Shown: piece by piece, positions 1 through 7,841 of the stretch
Position numbering within the stretch: the stretch's first letter is position 1
How the letters are laid out: each line of letters opens with the position of its first letter
Source: CAYLJO01 sp964383905
GTDB taxonomy: Bacteria; Acidobacteriota; Blastocatellia; Pyrinomonadales; Pyrinomonadaceae
Assembly (NCBI GenBank): GCA_964383905.1
Contig: CAYLJO010000050.1
Coordinates: 1-31,685 of the forward strand
Direction of reading: 5' to 3'
Length of the DNA stretch: 31,685 bases
Notes under the pieces: generated by a model
Told to the model about the DNA's origin: nothing
The model's input: only the letters and a program-made list of their open reading frames with translations
Database searches by the model: none
Program-made: the position numbers and the translations under genes

Positions 1-109
1 GGCATCTTGGTTTGAGAGACAGCCATGCTCATTTACGATTTGTGCAACAAAGCCCATAAATGTTGAACTAGAATTTTACTTCCACCTGCAACGCCCTCGC
101 ACCTGCCGA

Positions 110-157
110 TTAAGTTTTCATATACATTCTATTAACAATTTGGTAACATAACATAGT
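110..157 (+). promoter_or_regulatory. Pho-box-like promoter upstream of the secreted HExxH gene
   Basis: Hexamers TTAAGT (110), TATACA (121), TTAACA (132) and GTAACA (143) start exactly 11 bp apart. This is the spacing of PhoB/PhoP direct-repeat sites. A -10-like CATAAC at 147-152 lies 9 nt after the third repeat, the same gap seen at the oar and pst promoters; CATAGT at 152-157 is an alternative. The first two repeats are the most degenerate, so this is the weakest of the three boxes. PhoB binding is inferred from the repeat geometry and from the phoB gene in the same window. Confidence 0.62.
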
Positions 158-235
158 CCCGCCACCCCGGAACGGCCGTCGTGAAGTAGTGCTTACCCCA
201 GGCCCGCGGCCCTGGACGTCAAGAAAGGTTTTGAC

Positions 236-1024
236 GTGCGAAACATCCTTAGATGGAAGGCTCTTTCCGCAATATCCGAGGTCAGTTTCCTGGCCGCTCT
301 TCTGATACTCTGTTCTCCTTCTCAAAGTCATGCTAAGCAGTCAGCATTCCACGTCCTGTGCCGGCCCGAACTGTCATTAACCCACCGCTATGAGCTTGCA
401 GACAAATTGCGCGCGATAACCGGATGGCGTGATCTACGCTTTGATGAACAAGGGGCGTTGCGATTGGGCGAAGGCGAATATCACGGCGGTTCACAAACAG
501 CGCGTGACCTGCTCACGTCTGCCGTGTCAGGAAAGAACGTGATTGTTTTAGAGGATGCGAGCAATCGCTTTGACGTCGTTTTTTGCAGTGTGATTAAGGG
601 CAGGTGGAAAAAAGAGACGGCCGCCTCACCACCGGTCTATATCATTCTCATAGATTTTGCGGATTTCTCCCATTTAGTCGGCGACAAGGCGGCGCTTGCC
701 GCATTCGATGTGGGGTGGGGAGTCATGCATGAGATTGATCATGTGGTCCGCGACTCGACAGACGCCGGTAGGGCCGGCGAAATCGGCGAATGTGAAGGGC
801 TGATCAATCAGATGCGTCGCGAGTGCGGGCTGGCCGAGCGCGCGGACTATTATTTCACTTTCCTCCCCGGCACTTACGGCAGTGCTTTCATCACGAGGTT
901 CGTCCACATGGCCTTTGATCAAAAGAATCCGGACGGTGGCAGGAAGAAACGCCACTGGCTGATGTGGGACGCCAATCTTGTCGGCGGACTCAATAATCAA
1001 AAGCAGTTGGCTTTCGGAAGGTGA
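236..1024 (+). CDS. Predicted secreted protein with HExxH zinc-peptidase-like motif
   Basis: I do not recognise the family by name. The start is GTG at 236. Residues 1-34 form a signal peptide (basic start, hydrophobic core SFLAALLILC, likely cleavage after SHA), so the product is exported. The core has HEIDH at about residue 164, a HExxH zinc-binding signature, followed about 20 residues later by an acidic GEIGECE stretch that could supply a third ligand, then a conserved-looking YYF segment. Four or more cysteines allow disulfides. The length of 262 aa fits a single-domain peptidase-like protein. Protease activity is inferred from the motif only. The gene sits alone behind an 11-bp-periodic Pho-like box, so phosphate-starvation control is plausible. 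No clear ribosome binding site precedes the GTG, so the exact start is uncertain. Confidence 0.72.
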   Translation: MRNILRWKALSAISEVSFLAALLILCSPSQSHAKQSAFHVLCRPELSLTHRYELADKLRAITGWRDLRFDEQGALRLGEGEYHGGSQTARDLLTSAVSGKNVIVLEDASNRFDVVFCSVIKGRWKKETAASPPVYIILIDFADFSHLVGDKAALAAFDVGWGVMHEIDHVVRDSTDAGRAGEIGECEGLINQMRRECGLAERADYYFTFLPGTYGSAFITRFVHMAFDQKNPDGGRKKRHWLMWDANLVGGLNNQKQLAFGR

Positions 1025-1192
1025 AGACCTGGGGGAAGGGTGCCCCATTACGGTGGCGAATTTCAGAACAACTATGTACTCCGGCTTGGCTTGTCGCGAA
1101 CGGCCCATCAGCTAAGACTAGCGGGCTCTCTTTAGCTCTTCTTCGGCAATCGTTTCTCCCGTCACAGCAGAACCCGAATGCGCCTTCTCAAA

Positions 1193-1246
1193 TTAACTAA
1201 GATTTAAGGTCTCGTTTACCCCAATTTAACATCCCCGCGATAGAGT
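1193..1246 (+). promoter_or_regulatory. Pho-box promoter of the Oar-like receptor gene
   Basis: Four hexamers TTAACT (1193), TTAAGG (1204), TTTACC (1215) and TTAACA (1226) are spaced exactly 11 bp apart. A -10-like TAGAGT at 1241-1246 follows the last repeat after 9 nt. The layout (four 11-bp repeats, 9-nt gap, -10) matches the pst promoter at 5002-5055. Both also carry the 9-mer CACCTTTGC just after the -10 (here 1249-1257). The repeats occupy the position of a -35 box, as expected for an activator-dependent PhoB promoter. The assignment rests on visible repeats plus established Pho-box architecture. Confidence 0.75.
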
Positions 1247-1274
1247 CCCACCTTTGCTAAATCATACCTGTTGG

Positions 1275-1316
1275 CACTTGTAGAGCAAGTGGCACAAGAG
1301 TGTGTCCCGCTCTTGT
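1275..1316 (+). other. Two tandem small hairpins in the receptor mRNA leader
   Basis: The predicted leader between the -10 and the ATG at 1397 is about 145 nt. It contains CACTTG/CAAGTG (1275-1280 with 1286-1291, 5-nt loop) and directly after it ACAAGAG/CTCTTGT (1294-1300 with 1310-1316, 9-nt loop). Neither is followed by a T-tract, so neither looks like a terminator. They may only stabilise the leader. No known riboswitch is recognised. The stems are short, so chance is possible. Confidence 0.35.
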
Positions 1317-1396
1317 AATCTTAATTTCAAGGCGGAAGTACTTTTGCCATGCAGCTTCTTCATGCAAAATTTTCACAGATTCCAGAGGAGGTTTTA

Positions 1397-4300
1397 ATGA
1401 TCCCCATGCAGCCTAAGTGTCTCCCCCGCCCTATTTTTTGGGCGATTGCGTTCATCGCGCTGCTTTTATCTCATGCTCCCATTTTCGCGCAGACAGACCA
1501 GGGACGCCTCGTCGGCACCTTGCGAGATGCAAACGGCGCCATCGTGCCCGGCGCAACCGTCACCGCAAGAAATGAGCGTACCGGCGAAGAGCGGACGGCG
1601 ACAACTACGGACGACGGCACATACATCCTGTCGCCGCTGAGGGCTTCGACCTATACGGTCACGGCGACCGCGCAGGGCTTATCCGCAAAAGCAGAGAATG
1701 TTCAGGTGCTGGTCGGCCAGGAATTAACTCTACCGCTGACGCTTCAGCCTTCCGGGATTGAGGCGAAAGTGGAGGTCGTCGCGCGCGCCGAGCAGACGCT
1801 CGACACCGGCTCTGCCGTGATGGGCGCGAACGTCAACCAGCGCGAAGTCGAGGGGCTGCCGCTCAACGGTCGCCAGCTCTCGCAACTCTTCCTGCAAGCG
1901 CCCGGCACCTCCAACAGCGGCTCCGGCACCTTCGGCGATATACGCTTCTCCGGCCGCGCCGTCGAGCAGAATGCGCTTCGCTACGACGGCATCGAAGGCT
2001 CCGCCATCATCGACGCCATGCCCGGCGTCCTCAACGGGGAAGTGCCGACGCCCTTCCGCCTGCAAACGAGCCTCGAGAACGTGCAGGAGTTCCGCGCCGA
2101 CTCGAACAGCTATTCGGCGGAATACGGCACCGGCACCGGTGGGCAAGTGAGCGTCGTCACCAAATCCGGCGAGAATAAATTTCATGGCTCCGTCTTCGAG
2201 TACCTGCGCAACGACAAGCTCGACGCCGCCAACTTTTTCGATAATATTGTGGGTAAGAAGAGCCCCCTGCGTTTGAACCAGTTCGGCGGCTCGATCGGCG
2301 GGCCCATTATCCGGGATAAAGCTTTCTTCTTCTTCTCTTACGAAGGTTATCGCCTGCGCGCCGGCGTCAACGCGATTGAAGCCGTTCCGGGTTCGGCCTC
2401 GCGCATCTGCGCGCCGCCGGCGGGCACGGGGACGATCGCCTGCAACGCCACCACCCTGCCGCTCTTGCCTGCCTTCCGCGCGCCGGGTGCCGCCATCATT
2501 CAGACCGGAACGGGCAGCAATCTCTTCGACGTCGCGCAGCTTCAGGCCAGCAACATCGTTAATGAGAACTCTTTTGCCACGCGCTTCGACTTCAAGCTGA
2601 ACGCGAAGAACTCGATGTACTTCCGCTTCTTCCGTGACCAGGGAAATAATGATCAGCCCGAAGGCGTGACGGGCCGCCGCGTTCTGATCCGCATGATCCC
2701 GCAGAACGGCGTCTTCGCCCTGCAGTCCATCCTCAAGCCGACCCTTCTGAACGAGTTCAAGTTCGGCTACAACTCTTCGCTCTCGCGCATTAACGGGGCC
2801 GCCCCGACCGTTAACGGCGTTGACTTCTCGGCAATCGCCATCAACATCTCCGGCAACACGGCCAACTTCGCTCTGCCGGGCCAGGGGACGGGCGCGGGCA
2901 CGGCGGTGCCGGGAGGACTGGTGCGCGCCAACAGCGCGACCAATGGTCGCGGCCAGCCGTACACGCCGTACTCGATCTCTTTTATAGATGACCTGAGCTG
3001 GACGCGTGGTAGTCACAACTTCAAGTTCGGCGGCGAGATCCGACGTATTGACATGTACACGAACCGGCAGGGCGGTACGACCTACACTTACTCCAACCTC
3101 CAGGCCTTTCTGGCGAACACGCCGCAGTCCGTTCAATTCCTCGGCGACGTGAGCGCCCCGAGCCCGTTCAATAACGGCGCCACCGGGAACCGTCACACCA
3201 GGCAGTTCTACTACATCGGCTATGCGCTGGACGAGTGGAAACTGCGCCCGAACCTGACGCTCAATTACGGCCTGCGTTACGAGTACTATACGCCTCTGCG
3301 CGAGGTGAATAACCTGGACGTGATCTTCGACCCCGGCACGGGCGTGCTCTTGCCGCCCAACACGGATTTCTTCAAATCTTTGAAGACTAACTTCGGCCCC
3401 CGAGTCGCCGTCACCTGGTCGCCCAACTACAAGAGCGACGGCTTCTTCGGCGGCGGCCGTACGGTCTTACGCGCTGGCTTCGGCATCTACTACGGGCCGG
3501 GCCAAACGGAAGATCAGGTGCAGCCCGTCGAAAGCGACCGCATCTCCTCCACCTTTAGTGGCAACAGTCCCTTGAATGTTTTCCCGCTCGACCCCGCGCT
3601 GGCGACCACTTTCTTCATCAACAACCCCTTGAACCGCCAGTTCCAGCCGCGCGCGTACCGCCGCGATTACTCGATTCCTGAAAAGGTCTACCAATACAGC
3701 GTCTCCATCCAGCAGGAGCTTCCTTACAAAATGGTGCTGACAGCCGCCTATGTCGGCGCCCAGGGGCGAAACCTTTTCCTGCGCGGCGTTTCCAACCTGA
3801 TCCTGCCCGGACAGACGACCATCACCAGCGGCAGCGCGCTGCCCGCAGGTGTCGGCGTCGTCAACGTCGCAAACCCCGATACAGGACGAATCATCGGCGT
3901 CACGACAATCCGCCAGTTCGATATCATCAACGGTCAGGCGGCTTGCGGCGCTTCCCTTTGTAGGCCCTTCGCCGAAATTGATTTCAAAACGAGCGGGGGT
4001 ACGGATAGCTACAACGCGCTGCAGATGGCTCTCGCGCGCCGTTTCTCGACGGGGCTCACGCTCAATTCGCAATACACACTCTCACGCAGCTTCGGCAACA
4101 CCTCGGGGTCAAACGAGGCGCGCACGGTCGCCGTCCCGAACAATTTCGAGGTCGATCGCGGCTACAACACCTTCGACGTGCGCCATACCTTCAACCTGAG
4201 CGCGCTCTACGAGTTGCCGGTAGGTCGTGGCAAGAGATACGATCTCGGCGGCGCCGGCAATATGGTCTTCGGCAATTGGGAAGTGGGCACGATCATCAAC

Positions 4301-4915
4301 GCGCGGTCGGGACTGCCCATCGAAGTCGGCATCACACGCCCTGACGTGGTCATTCAATGCACGAACCCGGCCGCCGGCTGCAACGCGGGCGAGGTGCGGG
4401 CGCTTCCCGGCACCGTCAACTCCGCGAATCCTTTGCCGGCCGGTTTTACCGCCGTCGTTAATACTCCCGGCGGCGGGGCCTCGCGTAACATCCGCCGGCC
4501 CGATCTGATTCCGGGCGTCAGTCCCTATCTTAACAATGACCGCAACCTGCTTAATCCGGCGGCCTTTGCGATCCCTGCGCCGGGCACTTTCGGCAACCTG
4601 CCGCGCAACGCTTTGCGCGGGCCTAACTTCAAGCAGGTTGATCTCGTCTTTAACAAGCGTTTCCGCTTCTCGGAGACGATGAACTTCGAGTTCCGCACCG
4701 AGATTTTCAACATCTTCAACTTCACGAACTTCGCCAACCCGGCGGCGCAGCTCAATAACGCCCTGGGAACTGGAGCTAACCAGTTGCAACCGGGCCAGCC
4801 TTTCACTCAAGCCGCGGCCGGTTCCACTTTCGGCCTGCTCAGGCAAACAGTCGAACGCACCGTCGGACTCGGGACCAGTCGCCAGATTCAGTTCGCCCTT
4901 CGATTTAATTTTTAA
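1397..4915 (+). CDS. Oar-like TonB-dependent outer-membrane receptor
   Basis: A large outer-membrane beta-barrel protein for TonB-energised uptake; the substrate is unknown. Start ATG 1397 was chosen because GAGGAGG lies 5 nt upstream and it leads straight into a signal peptide ending at IFAQ; the in-frame ATG at 1349 lacks both. The mature N-terminus is a carboxypeptidase-regulatory-like domain (GRLVGTLRDANGAIVPGATV, about residues 35-115), then a plug region (LPLNGRQLSQLFLQAPGT, YDGIEGSA, GGQVSVVTKSGENKFHGS) and a barrel rich in aromatic and Asn residues. The C-terminus ends in phenylalanine (FALRFNF), as usual for barrel proteins. The length of 1172 aa is typical of the Oar/CarboxypepD_reg class common in Acidobacteriota. 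The Pho-like box upstream and the pst operon downstream suggest uptake of a phosphate-containing ligand; that is inference. Confidence 0.93.
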   Translation: MIPMQPKCLPRPIFWAIAFIALLLSHAPIFAQTDQGRLVGTLRDANGAIVPGATVTARNERTGEERTATTTDDGTYILSPLRASTYTVTATAQGLSAKAENVQVLVGQELTLPLTLQPSGIEAKVEVVARAEQTLDTGSAVMGANVNQREVEGLPLNGRQLSQLFLQAPGTSNSGSGTFGDIRFSGRAVEQNALRYDGIEGSAIIDAMPGVLNGEVPTPFRLQTSLENVQEFRADSNSYSAEYGTGTGGQVSVVTKSGENKFHGSVFEYLRNDKLDAANFFDNIVGKKSPLRLNQFGGSIGGPIIRDKAFFFFSYEGYRLRAGVNAIEAVPGSASRICAPPAGTGTIACNATTLPLLPAFRAPGAAIIQTGTGSNLFDVAQLQASNIVNENSFATRFDFKLNAKNSMYFRFFRDQGNNDQPEGVTGRRVLIRMIPQNGVFALQSILKPTLLNEFKFGYNSSLSRINGAAPTVNGVDFSAIAINISGNTANFALPGQGTGAGTAVPGGLVRANSATNGRGQPYTPYSISFIDDLSWTRGSHNFKFGGEIRRIDMYTNRQGGTTYTYSNLQAFLANTPQSVQFLGDVSAPSPFNNGATGNRHTRQFYYIGYALDEWKLRPNLTLNYGLRYEYYTPLREVNNLDVIFDPGTGVLLPPNTDFFKSLKTNFGPRVAVTWSPNYKSDGFFGGGRTVLRAGFGIYYGPGQTEDQVQPVESDRISSTFSGNSPLNVFPLDPALATTFFINNPLNRQFQPRAYRRDYSIPEKVYQYSVSIQQELPYKMVLTAAYVGAQGRNLFLRGVSNLILPGQTTITSGSALPAGVGVVNVANPDTGRIIGVTTIRQFDIINGQAACGASLCRPFAEIDFKTSGGTDSYNALQMALARRFSTGLTLNSQYTLSRSFGNTSGSNEARTVAVPNNFEVDRGYNTFDVRHTFNLSALYELPVGRGKRYDLGGAGNMVFGNWEVGTIINARSGLPIEVGITRPDVVIQCTNPAAGCNAGEVRALPGTVNSANPLPAGFTAVVNTPGGGASRNIRRPDLIPGVSPYLNNDRNLLNPAAFAIPAPGTFGNLPRNALRGPNFKQVDLVFNKRFRFSETMNFEFRTEIFNIFNFTNFANPAAQLNNALGTGANQLQPGQPFTQAAAGSTFGLLRQTVERTVGLGTSRQIQFALRFNF

Positions 4916-4925
4916 TCCCAAATCT

Positions 4926-4971
4926 CTTCGGGATCGCTCATCATCGGAAGCGGTGATGAGCGATCCCGAAG
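4926..4971. terminator. Perfect 18-bp hairpin after the receptor gene
   Basis: Arms 4926-4943 and 4954-4971 are perfect reverse complements over 18 bp around a 10-nt loop, starting 10 nt after the receptor stop codon. The position suits a transcription end or mRNA 3'-stabilising structure. No T-run follows on either strand, so it is not a canonical intrinsic terminator. It separates the receptor gene from the pst promoter 30 bp downstream. Confidence 0.6.
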
Positions 4972-5001
4972 GATAGCTCTTCGCGTATTAAACACCGAAA
5001 T

Positions 5002-5055
5002 TTAATACCCGGTTAATAGAGTGTTAACACGGATTTAATCCCCCCGCTCTACACT
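5002..5055 (+). promoter_or_regulatory. Pho-box promoter of the pst-pho operon
   Basis: This is the clearest of the three boxes. TTAATA (5002), TTAATA (5013), TTAACA (5024) and TTAATC (5035) are exactly 11 bp apart with unrelated 5-bp spacers. A -10-like TACACT (5050-5055) follows after 9 nt, then CACCTTTGC (5056-5064), also found at the receptor promoter. TTAACA-type hexamers on an 11-bp period are the established pattern for PhoP/PhoB-family binding. The box drives a leader of about 190 nt into the winged-helix gene at 5247 and presumably the whole pst operon. Confidence 0.85.
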
Positions 5056-5246
5056 CACCTTTGCACAACCGACTTTGGGCCTCTGTGACTGTCCGTGAAC
5101 CGGTAAGCCCGGAAAATGTGTTCACCCCGCGCCAGTTTAGCTTACAGGAGAAGATCGTCTTTACATTCTGAGCAGGCGGGAAGACTCAAAAAGTATGGCG
5201 GAGAATGATTGAAAACGGATACGCTCATGTACTGTATTAAGCCGTT

Positions 5247-5666
5247 ATGAGTAAGGAGCTTATGCGCACAAGACCGAAACCGGTATTTTCTTCGCAGCCC
5301 TCCACCCAGGATATAACGGCGAACGTTTACGACGACGGGTATCTTCGCGTTGAGCATGACAATTATTACATCGCCTGCGGGGATCATTCCATCAAGCTTC
5401 CGCGAACGGAGTTTTTGATCATCTCGCGGCTGACGCTGAGCTTTGAGCGCGTCGTCTCGGCGGAAGACCTCTGGCGATACGTCTGGGGCGACAGGAAGCC
5501 TTTCAACTCTGTCAGTCTTCGCGTCTACGTTTACCGGCTGCGCCATAGGCTCGCGCCTTACGGTCTCCATATCGAGACGATGGTCAATGTTGGCTATCGT
5601 CTTTCGGCGGGCGGCGGGGGAGCGAAACGGATGGATCGAATGAAACGAGACCATTCCAAACTTTGA
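5247..5666 (+). CDS. Stand-alone OmpR/PhoB-type winged-helix DNA-binding protein
   Basis: A 139-aa protein with a single transcriptional-regulatory C-terminal (winged-helix) domain over about residues 40-125. Visible elements are LPRTEFLIISRL (start of the fold), VVSAEDLWRYVWG, SVSLRVYVYRLRHRL (recognition-helix region) and IETMVNVGYRL (wing). There is no receiver domain, membrane segment or sensor domain. The N-terminal ~35 residues and the basic tail look flexible. Either ATG 5247 or ATG 5262 may be the start; the second has AAGGAG upstream but only 3 nt away. The stop lies 32 nt before pstS, and the Pho box is upstream of this gene, so it should be co-transcribed with pstS. It is probably a DNA-binding modulator of the Pho response; its targets are unknown. 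Confidence 0.85.
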   Translation: MSKELMRTRPKPVFSSQPSTQDITANVYDDGYLRVEHDNYYIACGDHSIKLPRTEFLIISRLTLSFERVVSAEDLWRYVWGDRKPFNSVSLRVYVYRLRHRLAPYGLHIETMVNVGYRLSAGGGGAKRMDRMKRDHSKL

Positions 5667-5698
5667 CATTCTATTATAAACTTTCAGGAGATACTCGA

Positions 5699-6811
5699 AT
5701 GTTACTATCAAAAAGAATGAAACGCGGGGCGCTCGCGTTTGTGACCGTCTCACTTACCGCACTCGCCCTCGCTTGTGCCGGGCCGGACACGGGGGGCGGG
5801 GCGGGAGGTTCGACGACGGGGGGGGCCAAAAGCGAGGTCCGATTACAGGGCGCCGGCGCGACCTTCCCGAACCCCCTTTACCAAAAATGGCTGAGCGAGT
5901 ACGGCAAGTTGAACAAGAACGTCAGCATCGATTACCAGTCGATTGGATCCGGCGGCGGCATCAAGCAGATCAAGGAGCAGACGGTTGATTTTGGCGCGTC
6001 GGATGCGCCGATGAAGGACGAGGATTTGAAGAGCGCGCCCGGCGAGTTGCTGCACATCCCGACGGTGCTCGGCGCCGTCGTCCTGACCTATAATCTGCCA
6101 GATGTCTCCCGGCCTTTGCGCTTTTCCCCGGATGTGATCGCGGATATCTTTCTCGGCAAGATCAAAAAATGGAATGACCCGCGCCTCAAAAATGATAACC
6201 CGGGGGTCAATTTGCCCAATGCCGACATCACCGTCGTTCACCGCTCGGACGGCAGCGGCACATCGGCGGTCTTCACCGACTATCTGTCGAAGGTGAGTCC
6301 GGAGTGGAAGGATAAGGTCGGTTCGGGCACGTCGCCGAACTGGCCGGTCGGAATAGGCGGCAAAGGCAATGAGGGCGTCACGGGACAGGTCAAGCAGACG
6401 CCGAACACCATTGGCTACGTCGAGCTGGCATACGCCGTGCAGAACAAATTGCCGGTTGCGCTAATCAAGAATAGCTCCGGGAACTTTGTCGAGCCGACGC
6501 TCGATTCGGTGACGGCCGCCGCCGCCGAGTCTGTTAAGAGCATGCCCGATGATTTGCGCGTCTCGATCACCAATGCGGCGGGCGCGAACGCTTATCCGAT
6601 CTCAAGCTACACCTACATTCTCGCCTACAAGAACCAGAAGGATGCGGCGAAGGGCAAAGCGTTGGTTGATTTTCTCTGGTGGGACATCCATGATGGCGAG
6701 AAATACGCGAAAGATTTGCAGTATGCGCCGCTGCCCGAAGAGGTGGTGAAGCGCGCCGAAGCCAAGATCAACTCGATCACAGCCAACGGCAAGCCGTTGC
6801 GTTCCGCCTGA
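5699..6811 (+). CDS. pstS: Phosphate ABC transporter substrate-binding lipoprotein PstS
   Basis: Binds periplasmic phosphate and delivers it to PstCA. Start ATG 5699 was chosen because AGGAG lies 8 nt upstream and it opens a lipoprotein signal (MLLSKRMKRG, hydrophobic stretch, lipobox LALAC); an upstream in-frame TTG at 5663 is less likely. A Gly-rich linker follows the lipid-anchored Cys. Ligand-site motifs are visible: GAGATFPNPLYQKW, GSGGGIKQI, DFGASDAPM and HRSDGSGTS, the last being the Arg-Asp-Ser-Gly-Thr phosphate clamp. The length of 370 aa is normal. The gene follows the winged-helix gene and is 16 nt before pstC. Lipid anchoring is unlike the free periplasmic form of E. coli but is common elsewhere. 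Confidence 0.97.
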   Translation: MLLSKRMKRGALAFVTVSLTALALACAGPDTGGGAGGSTTGGAKSEVRLQGAGATFPNPLYQKWLSEYGKLNKNVSIDYQSIGSGGGIKQIKEQTVDFGASDAPMKDEDLKSAPGELLHIPTVLGAVVLTYNLPDVSRPLRFSPDVIADIFLGKIKKWNDPRLKNDNPGVNLPNADITVVHRSDGSGTSAVFTDYLSKVSPEWKDKVGSGTSPNWPVGIGGKGNEGVTGQVKQTPNTIGYVELAYAVQNKLPVALIKNSSGNFVEPTLDSVTAAAAESVKSMPDDLRVSITNAAGANAYPISSYTYILAYKNQKDAAKGKALVDFLWWDIHDGEKYAKDLQYAPLPEEVVKRAEAKINSITANGKPLRSA

Positions 6812-6827
6812 GCAGACTAGGCTAAAG

Positions 6828-7841
6828 ATGGCAAGCTCGCCGCCAAACATTCCGACGCCCGCCGCCCCGTACGGCGCACTTGCGCGCGCATGGAACTGGC
6901 GGCGCGCTCTGTCGCCGACGGGTAGCACGGGTGACGCCGTATTCCACGGCCTGCTGTTTTTCAGCGCGCTCACCGTGCTACTTATCGTCGCCGCGATGAT
7001 CGCCGCCATGGCATCGAGCTCGATGCTGTCGGTTCGCGCGTTTGGCTTCTCCTTTTTAGCCAGCAGTACGTGGGATCCCATCAAGGGCCAGTTCGGGGCG
7101 CTGCCGTTTATCTACGGGACGGTCGTGTCATCCGTTATCGCGTTACTTATTGCCGTCCCGCTTTCGTTAGGGGTGGCGATCTTTTTGGTCGAGCAGGCAC
7201 CGTGGCAGCTTGCCCGGCCGGTCGCTTTTCTGGTCGAGCTACTGGCGGCGATACCTTCGGTCGTCTACGGCCTGTGGGGCGTCTTCGTGCTGGCCCCTTT
7301 CCTGCGCGTCTATATTGAGCCGCCTCTGGCGCGCTGGTTCGGCTGGCTGCCGCTTTTTCAGGGGACGATCACCGGCATCGGCCTCTTCACCGGCGGAATC
7401 ATTCTCGCCATCATGGTCACACCGATCATCTCGGCGGTGGTACGCGACGTGCTCGCCGCCGTACCCATGTCGCAGCGCGAGGCGGCGCTTGCCCTGGGCG
7501 CAACGAAATGGGAGACGACCCGTGTCGTTTTAGCTAACGCCGCGTCGGGGATCGCCGGAGCGGTGATTCTGGGCCTGGGCCGCGCCATCGGCGAGACGAT
7601 GGCGGTCACGATGGTCATCGGCAATCGCCCGCAGATCAGCGCTTCACTTTTCGATCCCTCATACACGATCGCTTCGGTGATCGCCAACGAGTTTACCGAG
7701 GCGACCGGGGATTTGTACCTGAGCGCGCTCATCGAAATCGGCTTGATTCTTTTTCTTGTGACCTTCATCGTCAACGGCGTGGCGCGGCTCCTGGTCTGGA
7801 GCGTGACGCGTGGGACGAGCGGCACGGCGAGGGCTGCGTGA
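6828..7841 (+). CDS. pstC: Phosphate ABC transporter permease PstC
   Basis: First integral-membrane half of the high-affinity phosphate importer. The 337-aa protein has an N-terminal cytoplasmic segment, a first membrane helix near residues 40-60, and at least five more hydrophobic helices. GALPFIYGTVVSSVIALLIA and IPSVVYGLWGVF are typical of PstC. The permease coupling loop is visible as SQREAALALGATKWETTRVV, followed by GRAIGETMAVTMVIGN. It follows pstS by 16 nt, and its TGA overlaps the pstA ATG as TGATG, indicating translational coupling. Confidence 0.97.
   Translation: MASSPPNIPTPAAPYGALARAWNWRRALSPTGSTGDAVFHGLLFFSALTVLLIVAAMIAAMASSSMLSVRAFGFSFLASSTWDPIKGQFGALPFIYGTVVSSVIALLIAVPLSLGVAIFLVEQAPWQLARPVAFLVELLAAIPSVVYGLWGVFVLAPFLRVYIEPPLARWFGWLPLFQGTITGIGLFTGGIILAIMVTPIISAVVRDVLAAVPMSQREAALALGATKWETTRVVLANAASGIAGAVILGLGRAIGETMAVTMVIGNRPQISASLFDPSYTIASVIANEFTEATGDLYLSALIEIGLILFLVTFIVNGVARLLVWSVTRGTSGTARAA

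Noticed and set aside
1335..1345. AAGTACTT palindrome upstream of the receptor, similar to the ADOP operator
   Set aside because: Only 8 bp and not overlapping a promoter; the same short word occurs in coding sequence near 12932 and 13579, so it is not specific.
1730..3196. 488-codon open frame antisense to the receptor gene
   Set aside because: It is a shadow of a GC-rich coding sequence. The composition is Arg/Ala/Gly/Val-rich with no domain, and the sense strand encodes a clear receptor.
4109..4921. 270-codon antisense frame at the receptor 3' end
   Set aside because: Same reason: low-complexity, Arg-rich, wholly opposite a well-supported gene.
5142..5753. 203-codon reverse frame opposite the winged-helix gene
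   Set aside because: Shadow frame with no domain; the forward frame has a full winged-helix signature and the Pho promoter.
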